In this document: one piece after another, positions 34,933 to 44,572 of the stretch
Layout: every line of letters starts with the position of its first letter
Position numbering within the stretch: the first letter of the stretch is position 1
Assembly (NCBI GenBank): GCA_001179505.1
Contig: CDMY01000411.1
Location: 1-64,000 of the forward strand
Reading direction: 5' to 3'
DNA from: Vitrella brassicaformis
Lineage: Eukaryota; Sar; Vitrellaceae
Length of the DNA: 64,000 bases
Position numbers and translations under genes: made by a program
The notes under the pieces: generated by a model
Databases searched by the model: none
What the model was told of the DNA's origin: nothing
What the model saw: the letters and a program-made list of their open reading frames with translations, nothing else

Positions 34933-35111
34933 ATTGATTATGTCCAAATCCTCGTTCTCATACGTTCCTGCGTTGTTCGCTTACGGCAATGTCGTCTACA
35001 CCACTTTTTGGCACTCTCCGATGCCGTGGTGGACCGTTACCCAGCCTCTCTTTCGGCTCGAGCCCATGTCTCATCATTCTTGAACACGAATACAATACCT
35101 TGCGGCGGCGC

Positions 35112-35216
35112 GTTGAAACCAACAATCGGAGTGTGTCGGCTCACTAGGAAGAATACGGTGCATTTCGGCCAAATGCCGCACTCGGCGCCATTCTTGTACA
35201 ATTGTTGGTTTCAAAC
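35112..35216. repeat. Inverted repeat with ~75-nt loop
   Basis: GTTGAAACCAACAAT (35112-35126) pairs with ATTGTTGGTTTCAAAC (35201-35216). Inner partial complementarity (AAGAAT...ATTCTT, GGAGTG...CACTC) extends the stem. It could be a hairpin or the remnant of a small transposon. No coding capacity is visible. Confidence 0.65.
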
Positions 35217-35360
35217 AAGTGGTGGACCTACATGTGGCGTGTGGCTCGACCATCTGCGCGCTTCGTCCTGGTCTTGGTGGATGATCGAGAAAATGGGGTG
35301 TCTGATGCTCAGCCGTTCCCCGAAACGGTGAGCGATAATGGGAACGCCTCAGCAGCGACC

Positions 35361-36540
35361 CGCGGTGTACCCTGATGAGTCGTTTTCGTGGCTTCCGAAT
35401 GCTCCCCGCGACGAGGAGACCTTGCGCAAGACGGTTTTAGGAGCTTGGAACTCATCGCTATTGCCAGTTGCAAGGCATGATTGGGTCCTGTTGCAGCGCG
35501 AACGAGTGTGGCTAGGGTCGGTCGCAAAAGTTGTGGTGGAGGTTAAGTCAACGCGAGCGAATATGGAGCGTGTAGGATTATTCTTCTGTATCCTCACTGT
35601 TTTCCTTCCTTTCCTCTCCGCGCTGGACAGCCATTTCAGTCCGCGGGACGAACTCCGTCAGCTGTACCCGCCGTTCTACACTCGTGGAAATCACAGCTCT
35701 TCCGAGCTGCTCGCGTCAGCCCTTGGCAAGACCACAACGGGCGCCGAAGAGGCGGTCAGATGGCTGACATCCGGCAACGCATCTTCCCCACTGGCGATAG
35801 GCACCTTTGCGTCGTTCCTGCTGCACGCCCTGCACGCCTTGGCAGAGCCAGACAACGGTGACAGCGCCCGTCGAGTGCTGCGCGCCATCGATCTGATGCG
35901 CTCCCGTCTGCCGCTTGAAGCGCTGCTGACTTCCGGCTGGCCAGTATTCAGCATGCTCATGCATTTCCGCTCCGTGGTTGATGCGGCTGGCCTTGAGAGT
36001 GATTCAGTGTGTGCGGCGGGCAGCTGGGACCTGTTGTCTGAGGGACTGGAGTCAATCGACTCAGTTGCGCGACATGAGGGCATCTCTGTGTCTCTGGCAA
36101 ATCATCTCACGGAGATGGCATCCAACATATCAGTTGTGTCCCAGGGACTCACCATAGGTGAAAGGAGCGAAATGGACACTGCTCACTTAAGAGAAAATAA
36201 GCCATATTCATTTCTCTTTGTAGGTAAGATCAACGAGTGTCCTCCAGGGTCTATGGCTGCATTGACCTTGTGGCACTTGGTGGCCGCACTGAGGAGCGGT
36301 GTTCCTGACTTGCCCCGTATTCTGCAAACCTATGTTTCCATTGCCGACGCACTGTGGCAATTCATGACGATCGAACAACTCACAAGCACGCGTACAAAAG
36401 CCGACTCGCATCTGCACATACCGGCTGCGTTCGTCTTGTGTTGGTGCACGTGTTTTAGGCTGGCGGATCTTAGAATGGCTCCAGCTTTTGGCAACTCAGG
36501 CGCCGAAAAAACAACAGCAAGGCAAGCCATAAGCAAAGAT
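35361..36540 (+). repeat. Duplicated promoter/N-module block
   Basis: 35361-35875 matches 60362-60876 with about seven mismatches by eye, covering promoter, start codon and signal peptide. From about 35913 to 36540 it instead matches 27693-28318 with few differences, introns included. Confidence 0.85.
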
Positions 36541-38160
36541 TAGTCTTCGGTGGTCCCACTTCTCCCTGCTCTGCCGCCCAGCCATGCCGCCCAGCCATGC
36601 CTCGAGGCAAGAGAGGTCCCGTGGCGTGTCGATCGACCAGTCAAGTGGGACTCACTTGGAATCGTCCTGCAGCAGATCCTGTTCGGCCTCGAATGGAACC
36701 TGTTTCCTTGGCACCTGTCTGTGCTTCCCGGGCAAGTCGTAAAATCCCCACATGTTCTTATCTGGCAATTTCTCTGTTGGCAGGCTACACAGGTCAGAAC
36801 TGCAGTCAGATGCTTGAGGGGCACACAAAAGAGTGCGGTCCATATGTAAGGCGCCCGGGAGGGTATACACTGGGAGTTAGGGCCGCGTACCATGGGGAGA
36901 CATACTCTGGGTCTGTGGATCTGTCAGGACGATCGATGTTGTTTCCATCCTGATTACGGCGTGGCGCAAGTACCGTGCTCGCGATGGCGCAGCGCACAGC
37001 AGTTCGAGAAAACGACTTGGTACCTGAGAAAGACTGACCACGACCGAAACTTGCAACACGCAGCGAGCTACGACAACTACCGCAGTTTGCCTGCCCAATT
37101 GGGCAAGGTGCTTGAGATGGGTTGTGGTCCGTTCACCCAGCTGAAGACACTCCTGGATGCGCGGCCGGATGTGACGGTGGAAAGCATTACGTTGGCGGAT
37201 CCACTGGCGTTTCACTATATGGATGGCGTAGAAAAATGTTCGTACCGCGAAGGCACGTTGAGAGGTTGGCCAACCCGCGTGATTTCGTTGCCGAATGAGT
37301 ACCTCTCCCTTGAAGAGCGGTTCGATACGATTGTGATGATCAACGTCATTGAACATGTCATCGATGGCCTTACTTTGTTGCACAAGGCATTCTCGTTACT
37401 CTCTGACGGGGGAGTCTTGGTTTGGCATGAGAAGCTTAGGGACTCGTACAAGGGCTCGGCAATACTCTGCGAACAAGACGGTTGGCATTCATGCGGTCGA
37501 GAATTCGATTTGCATCCCATCCGCATCAAATCGAGCTTGGCAGACAGGTTTGTTGATTTATTCGACAGCTTGTACGACGAGCGGAATGCGGTTGAAACAC
37601 GAAGAGTGCGCAGCTTCACGGGCGCCGGCGGCATTTACTATATTGGGCGGAAGTTAGGCACAGGACGTCCACACCCTCCTCACTTTCCCTACGAGAGCGG
37701 CTGCATCGAGTCGCGTATCCCTCGTCTTGTCTCCATTGTAATTTACGCCGCGAAAGAAACCTCTCCAACTGGGGCTCTCCAGGAGACGATAAAGACATAC
37801 GTCGAGAGCGTGTTGGTTGATCGGGTCGTTCTCGTGTTCCGTGCAGGGCAACAGCTGCCTAAGCTGGAACGTTTTGCATCAAAGCTGATTCTCATAGGAG
37901 TTTCGTCGCCGGAACGCATTGATGTTTTCTACAGGCAAATTGCGGCTTCGTTGTCTCTCGACCCGGTTCTTTTGTCCCCCACCGACTCGTCAGCACTCAA
38001 CGACGACGAGCTGATCGAAGTGTTCCGCGCATTCAACAATGGTCTGGCCGGAAACCGAGCTCGAGGTGCTCTTCTGGTCCACCGCAAGGAGATGACTGCC
38101 AAAACCGTTGAAACTCTTCTCCCCGGACTACACTGTGCTGTTCTCGGTGTCTGCCTTTGA
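35563..38160 (+). CDS. Secreted N-module + EGF-like + methyltransferase + GT-like domain
   Basis: Start MERVGLFFCILTVFLPFLSA (signal peptide), then the shared N-module in three exons, as in the 27.3-kb paralogue. The exon after the GC donor near 36522 gives an EGF-like unit: C-S-A-S-N-G-T-C-F-L-G-T-C-L-C-F-P-G, completed across a GC-AG intron by Y-T-G-Q-N-C. It ends ECGPY at 36845. The last exon, 36928-38160, starts DDRCCFHPDYGVAQVPCSRW and holds a class I SAM methyltransferase: VLEMGCGPFTQLKTLL, TLADPL, FDTIVMINVIEHVIDG and SLLSDGGVLVWHEK. It is followed by ~150 residues resembling the start of a GT-A fold (RLVSIVIYAAKET, VDRVVLVFRAGQQLP) but with no DxD. The methyltransferase is likely active, the GT-like tail probably not. 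Role: modifying a glycan in the secretory pathway, by inference. Confidence 0.75.
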
Positions 38161-39205
38161 TGACACCCGTGCGAGACAGATCGTCCGGCATTGACAGGAC
38201 AACAACCGAGACAGCAACTCGTGCAGCGATACCTCATGCCTAAGTCGGTGATTTCTCTGCTGTTTCTCCTCCTTTTCGGATGGAGCGTGTGTCGGACTAT
38301 TCCCAAATCCCCTGAGAATGCAAACTAAGAACTCGCATCCAGCGACCCTCGTGCCCGCGAGACGGCGATCATGGACTACGATCGACACTGCTGCAAGGAC
38401 TTGCGGCATTAGAACGGAAACTACAGCAATTTTCCAGCCTTTCGGATGTGTATCGCGTTGAAAGGCTAGTGGAGAGACAGCAGTGTACATCAGGGGAGTC
38501 AACGTACCATCAGTCGGTCAGTCGCTTATGTATGTGGCCACATACACAGTGTCCACATACACATGTCTCCCTCCATGGTTGGTGTGTGTACGCCATGAAT
38601 GACTGTGTGCGCTTCCTGCGCATGGACGTGTCGACATGTGCGCCCAAGGAAGAATCAACATGCCCAAGGTCGGCCCTGTCTGACCTCTCACAGCATGTGT
38701 CTTCTGCCAATCAATCAGCCCCTTAGCGACTTGTATGTCAGATCCAATCCCTTCTGCACCGGCGTAGCCACGCACATCATCACATCATCTTCTGTGTCAG
38801 GCACTGTGCCCATGAGATGATCAAGCGACTCTCGATCGATCTCAGCAGGTGCTACAGAAGCATCGCGGTCAGCTGAGGCAATCGCTGCTCTGTCGCACAC
38901 CAGACATCTCATCGAGAAGACCTGGCTCAACTCCTAGAGGGGGATCCCCTCTCACACTTGTCCAGCACGTACAGAGACGGTAGTAGCGCTCTCATAAGGT
39001 CGGCTGTGGACAGAGAGCGGATGGGTGGGAAACATACACGGCATCATGATGTTCGTGTGTCAGGTTTCTGAACCGGAAGGTCAAGGACAAGAACCCGAAA
39101 CAAGCATGTCTACTGGGTGCCTTCAGCCAAGTTTGTGTTGGGGACGGGCAGTTGTCGAGCGACATTATTCATTGATTGGTGTATTGAGTGCATGACTGTC
39201 GACAC
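38161..39205. other. Intergenic, convergent 3' ends
   Basis: Spacer with CATACACA-type simple sequence near 38520-38570. Short frames on both strands are not convincing. A plus-strand stretch near 39062-39110 looks slightly coding but has no partner exons. Confidence 0.45.
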
Positions 39206-41934
39206 TTATCGGCTGCCTGCGCGACATACACCGCTGGTCAACAGTCGCTGCACTCTGTTGGCCTGGAACTGTGCGTCCCGAAGCATGTCACTGGCCGCCG
39301 ATGCAAAAAGCATCGCACGAAATGTATGCGCTTTCCATTCATCCGGCGGATCACTAAATGGTACGTCGGTTGATGTCACGAAAAGGTGCGTCGCTTTCTC
39401 CATGGCCAGTCTCACTGGGTATCGCTTTTTCCTCCTCGAGTGCGCGAAGACGACCGCGACTGCTTCGTCAGGCGAAAGGTAGCCGCTTTTGGCTGCGGCT
39501 CTTTGTCGGATGTCGTTGCAACAGTGATGAGGTCCCGTACTAGTCTATGGACACAAACAAGATATGGATGTCTTGCCCTGTCTGCTGGCTGAATGGAAGA
39601 CTGGCTCACTTGTTGTAGACATCCTTCATCTGCTTTTTGATGATTGTTTTGGGCGGCGAGAAGCCAGTTTCCATGTGCTCGGCAATGCCCGCGTACTGTA
39701 GGCATTGGTTTCCTTCAGTACATGTGGCATGCCGTGTCTCTCGCCAAGTACGTGACTCACCTTGGGGTTGTGAGCGAAGATGGCGAAGTTGGGGTCGAAC
39801 ACAGCTTCGACAGTCAGCTCTCGAGCTTTCTTCCACCACGTGGCCAGATCCTTCTCGGTGGCGTCGAGTTCTCCTACCGTGTACTGCGGACATCAAAGCA
39901 AGAATGTGTGTGCGGATACATACATGAGTGGATGAAGAGGACAATTTGTTGCTCTTGTGCTCACGGCTGGCAAAACGGAATGAACGAAGACCACGGCGTC
40001 GACACCGATAGACGACCAGCGGGGCAGACGATGGAGGTAGATGCCATCGGTCCAAGGCTTCCAGGACTGCGCGTTGTAGTGGATGGTATTGATCTTCCCC
40101 TCGAAGTCGTCCACGAACCCCTCCCTTTTGAACATGGCGTAGAGGTAGTTCTGTATTCGATCAATATGTGATGAACACAGGTAAGAGACATAACAGAGAC
40201 AGCATGGTTAGCCCTTTAAGAGCCCTCAGCCCCTGCCCGCATACTACCGCTCGCTACGCTCGCTTCGCTCGCTTAGCTTACCACACTCAAGACAAGCCTG
40301 ACGCCTTTCTCCGGGTTCCTGATGGTGGGAATGGAAGGAAAACACTGTCCTTGCTGAATCGGCCATTCACGGTCCTACGCGACAGTCGGATGGCCCTTTC
40401 GGAGGGAAACTCGTTTGAGTGTCTCGATGGTCGTATCCAGCGACCACTGCAGATACGTACGTACATATCCACGAATGCCACACGTGTCGCGTCCGTTCGC
40501 CATTGTGGCTGGTGTCTGTCGTCATGTTGGCTTACGATGAAGGGCCAACCCTGCGGGTAAAGCGCTGGCAACTGATTGAGCTGAGACACCAAACGCATTT
40601 GTCTGTCCAGCCGTTTCCTTCTAGTCTTATGAGGGTTGGCCGCTACATACTTGTTTGGCTGCCGGGATGGTATCTACGAACACACGCGCATATTGGCAAA
40701 GACACATGACGATTCCTGTCTCTGCTCACCCACCCGGGCTAAGGCTGGCTGGCTGCCAGGATTCTGTGGCGTCAGGCGACACAAGCTGGACCACATTCTT
40801 GAGTCTCATCTGTGCACAGGCGCATCGGATATTCATTCGGCCATGATCTCATCAGGGAGAGGTCACACCGTACGTACCTGTGGGATCTGTTTGTGGGACT
40901 TGAAGGCCTCATCTAGCCGCTGATTGAGCTTGAATGTCTCCCGGCGAGTCAGCTTGGCGTGAGTTTCTATCTCCTGCCGCAGGTGCACTTCGTCTGAACG
41001 CGTGCACCCGAGTGTCAATGATAGTGTAGGTCGACCGTCGGACGCTTACCGATTAAAATGGCTGCATGGTGGTATCTGAAGCTGGCTTCATCCAGCAGGA
41101 GAGAAGGCGCCGACTGCAACGGAAGAGCTTGGCAGAGGTCAACTGATTGATTGATTGGTCTCTGCTCACCTCGTAGGACGCTTTGAGGTACTCGAAGAGA
41201 GTCTTCGAGACAGTGTCATGCCACAGGCATCCCGAATGTGTATTCACAGCACGTGCAATGTGAGAGCCGGCACCCACGAATCCCAACATAAGCCTCCTCA
41301 CCGCACCTTGAAGTAGTCGCGGATGTCTTGCCTCATCTTAGCAAGAGCTAAAAAGTCGACATTTGAAGATGAACGAAAGGATGGCATATGTGCAGGGCAG
41401 GCAGCTGTTATGTACCCTTGGCCTTGAGCTTCATGTAGTCTTCACCGTCGGGGTAGCCGTTGGCTTCAGTATCCCACTCAGTCGCGACCGCCTGTATGTT
41501 TGTACAGTGAAGGAAGGCATGAAGGCCAGAAGTGCCAAGCCACTGACTGCCTTACCTCTGCCACGTATTCATCGCCGACCTGTGTCAATCAGTGGAAAGA
41601 GACAAGCTGCCAATCCTTTTGTATTATTCTTCTCACTCACCCAGAGACCAACCAGGTCCACGCCACAGACCCGCTTGGATCCTTCTTCCTCGAATGCTTC
41701 TTCCTCGTCCTTGCACCCCTGCGGAGCAGCAACATTCAATGCATAGCGCACTCCGCCATGGGGAAGAGGACATAACCCACCGGTGTCCCGAGAGGCTTGT
41801 TGCAGCAGTCGTGTCGCCGTTTCAGCTCTTCAAGTGCAGTGCTCTTTCCCTGCATGTGTAGAGAGCTACAAGCCTGCATGCATGATTGAGGTCAACGTGC
41901 ATTCACTTACCGAAGCTGGCGTCCCAGCCGACAT
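39206..41934 (-). CDS. Unrecognised multi-exon protein
   Basis: At least nine exons with good GT-AG borders. The start is probably MSAGTPAS at 41934. Readable blocks in order: ATEWDTEANGYPDGEDYMKL (41.4-41.5 kb), AKMRQDIRDYFK (~41.3), TLFEYLKASYE (~41.2), LLLDEASFRYHHAAIL (~41.07), LRQEIETHAKLTRRETFKLN (~40.95), LDTTIETLKRVSLRKGHP (~40.4), FVDDFEGKINTIHYNAQSW (~40.1), LATWWKKARELTVEAVFDP (~39.83), YAGIAEHMETGFSPPKTIIK (~39.67) and a C-terminal exon ending LLTSGVCRAGSR with its stop at 39206. It is hydrophilic, mostly alpha-helical, and has no obvious signal peptide or membrane helix. I cannot name the family. The well-behaved exons suggest a conserved intracellular protein, perhaps a lineage-specific organelle complex subunit. 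Confidence 0.6.
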
Positions 41935-42797
41935 GACCACGAGCTGCTCCATGCATACGGCAGACATCCAGCACAAGAGTCACACAGCCGTTCACTGTGA
42001 CTCTGCACTGTGTGACTCACGATCGTGCCAATGTACGCGACGTGACCGGCCTGTTTTTCCTGAGAGTGGCGCGAGGAGGTGGGGTGAATTCAAATATAGC
42101 ACGACGAAACACAAATGTGAGACAAGTCTGATCTCACCCATTGAGTCTCACCGTGTGGTTCCCATCAAGATTCGCATCCCAGGCACCGTCCCGCCGCACT
42201 CGCAAGGCAATGCCTCCAGGCAAGGAGAAGGCCAACAACAGAACAAGGCACGACATGACGACACACCAATCGGTCATTCCTTCCTGAAATTCCACTACAT
42301 GCAAAGTGGGGGCCGAATGGGATTAAATTATGCGCCGCACACTTGCAAAATTGCACGTGTGCCGGTGCCTGTCGATATGTCTGCGTGCGTGCATGCTCCT
42401 GGCTGCGCTCAAGTGATTTGTGTCGCTCGAGAGAATCGCCCACTCATATGCGCTGGCTGGACAGCTCTATGCTTTTCACCTCTCGTCAGCTCGTCCCTAT
42501 GACACATCTTGCAATGCACACATACATGTCTGGCTGCCTGCAGCACCTGGGCTGCTCCACTGACATGGCTCCAATCCGGATGCCCCTCTTCTTTGTCCGG
42601 ATTGACTAAACCCTAAAGTCAAAACCCTGAGCCCTAAACCCTGCCAGTGGTAACCCACCACGACGGTGAAAATGGTAGCTTTCCCACATTGCTCCACGCA
42701 ACCGCACACCGATCCTTGTCTGTCTGTGTTTGTGTGGGTGTCAGGTACCCAGAGTGTTCCCGGCGAGCATCCGGTCGACCAACAGAGAGTAGGCGCA
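41935..42797. promoter_or_regulatory. Divergent intergenic region with telomere-like motifs
   Basis: Lies between two divergently transcribed genes. CTAAACCCTAAAGTC...CCCTGAGCCCTAAACCCTG at about 42606-42641 contains two AAACCCTA-type telo-boxes about 160-190 bases upstream of the PABPN1 start codon. The remaining sequence holds nothing else supported. Confidence 0.5.
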
Positions 42798-44337
42798 ATG
42801 AGCGGAGCGGAGAAAGTAAGCGAGGCTTCCGCGTACTACAACCAGACTGATGTGGTGCCCAGCTGGGTGGAGAGGGAACTTGAGGTTGACCGCAGGAGTG
42901 TCTATGTGGTAAGGAGCCTTTCCTTCACACGCGTCGGTTGATGATCCTCTCACACTGCATGCATCTGTTCACCCGCCAGGGAAATTTGGACTACCACACG
43001 ACGTGTGAAGAGCTCCAGGGTGAGAACGAAAAGAAGGAGGGGCAAGGGAATAAGCTGCAATGTTGGGGTGGGGTGCACTTGTGTGCGCGCAGAGCATTTC
43101 AAGTCGATTGGACCAATCAATCGGGTCACCATCCTTGTGGACAAGTACACAGGTAACACGACGGTCCCCTCTGAAGTGAACATTCATAACAAGACGGTGA
43201 AAACCCTCGTCCATTCACAGGTCACCCCAAGGGGTTCGCCTACATAGAGTTCATGGACGTCGAATCGGCCGAGAATGCCCTCACGCTCAACGAAACATCT
43301 TTTCGGTGCGATCACTGGGTGGATGTGTGGATGTGTGCTGGTGAAGGCATCGACCAATCCGTCCACTCATGGCTTGTTTGTTCAGGCAGCGCGCCATCAA
43401 GGTTGTGCCCAAACGGACGAACGTGCCCGGTCTGGGGCTGAGGAGAGGGGGAGGGGGAGGGGCCTACTCGGCTGGACCACCCAGGGGGCCGTCGAGATTC
43501 GGGGGAGCGCCCCGGCCATTCAGACCACCGCCCACTGGTTCGTTTGCGCAAGGCGAATTTCTGGGTTGATGGCATTCTTGCATGCAATATTTGTGCGTCT
43601 TGATGAATGATGGATCAGGCATGGATGGCAGTGCTGCAGCTGCTGCTTCGTACGACCCCACGACAGCCAACCCCACCACAGCCAACGGTTCTTCGGTGTA
43701 CTATTCCTCATCCTACAGCCCCTACGACTACAGCGCGTACATGACTGCCTACGCCGGGTACCCCTACGCCCCCTTTCCACTCACCCACCCCCCTGCAACT
43801 GCCGCCACTCATGCCTCCGCTCCATCGTCATCTGCGCCAGCACCAGCAGGCGACCCGTCCTCATCATCAGCCACGGCTAGCGGCGCCACGGCGGCCCTTC
43901 AGAGTCAGATGCAGGCGTACCAAGACTACGTCGCATCGGCGTACAAGGCCATGATGCAGGCGCAGACGGGCGCGACAGACGCGGGTGCGATGAGCAGTGT
44001 GGCGATGCCGTACTACTCTGCTTGGCCGGGCATGATGATGGGCATGGTCGGCACCGCACAGGCGGCGGTGTCGACAACCACCGCACCCGCCGCACCTACG
44101 GCTGCATCTGCGACAGCGAGCGCATCCGCGGACGCGTCCGCAGAGTCTGTGTCTGCATCTGTTGCGCAAGAGGTGTCGAGTGGCGCTGTGGCTGTACAGG
44201 AGATGGAGGGGGGTGCGGGTGCTGCGGGCAGCAGTAGCAGTAGCACAGATGCGGGTGGCGGGGCCGCTGCGTCGAGCACCGCGGCCACGAGCTGCGGTGC
44301 TGATGCGAGCAGTGCAGAACAGAAGAGCGGGGGATAG
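42798..44337 (+). CDS. PABPN1: Nuclear poly(A)-binding protein (PABPN1/PABP2-like)
   Basis: Six exons: 42798-42908, 42979-43018, 43093-43152, 43221-43305, 43386-43537 and 43619-44337. A single RRM is complete across them, with RNP2 [17 protein letters not shown] and RNP1 [11 protein letters not shown], followed by [13 protein letters not shown]. This is the PABPN1-type RRM and its linker rather than the four-RRM cytoplasmic PABP. After the RRM come an RG/GP-rich stretch and a long Tyr/Pro/Ser/Ala-rich low-complexity tail of ~230 residues, unlike the short Arg-rich tail of animal PABPN1. In the family the protein binds nascent poly(A) in the nucleus, stimulates poly(A) polymerase and controls tail length. 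The N-terminal acidic and coiled-coil part is very short here. Ends in TAG. Confidence 0.85.
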
Positions 44338-44572
44338 ATGCTGACAATGGATGGATGGATGTTACCCATGAGTGTTTGACAAACATGACGGCACGTCTCC
44401 CGTGGCAAATGGCATAGCGGAATCCGGAGGACCCTGTGTGCATAAGCAGTATTAGGGTAGTTCAACCCTGAAACAAATCCGTACTCGATTCTTGCACCCG
44501 CAGGGTCACTGTCGACTATCATCGTGCAAGGCGTCTGATCACTGAGTCTAGTTCATCACTGATCAGACGCTC

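Larger units (their letters stand above)
33236..35562. other. Repeat-rich spacer and promoter of the next gene
   Basis: No gene is supported. It contains a dispersed repeat copy, two direct-repeat pairs and an inverted repeat (listed separately). From 35361 it becomes the promoter/5' UTR block that is nearly identical to 60362 onward. A longer frame opens at ATG 35338 but the duplicate copy has a stop in that frame, so I place the start at 35563. Confidence 0.55.

Noticed and set aside
35338-35562. 75-residue N-terminal extension of the 35.6-kb gene
   Set aside because: The near-identical copy at 60.4 kb has a stop in this frame, and the signal peptide begins at the later Met.
39062-39115. 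Plus-strand stretch reading NRKVKDKNPKQACLLGAF
   Set aside because: Looks mildly coding but I found no flanking exons, start or stop in the same gene context.
44013-44522. Long minus-strand frames opposite the PABPN1 tail
   Set aside because: Repetitive Ala/Ser/Arg/Cys translations mirror the low-complexity sense exon. No splice or domain support.
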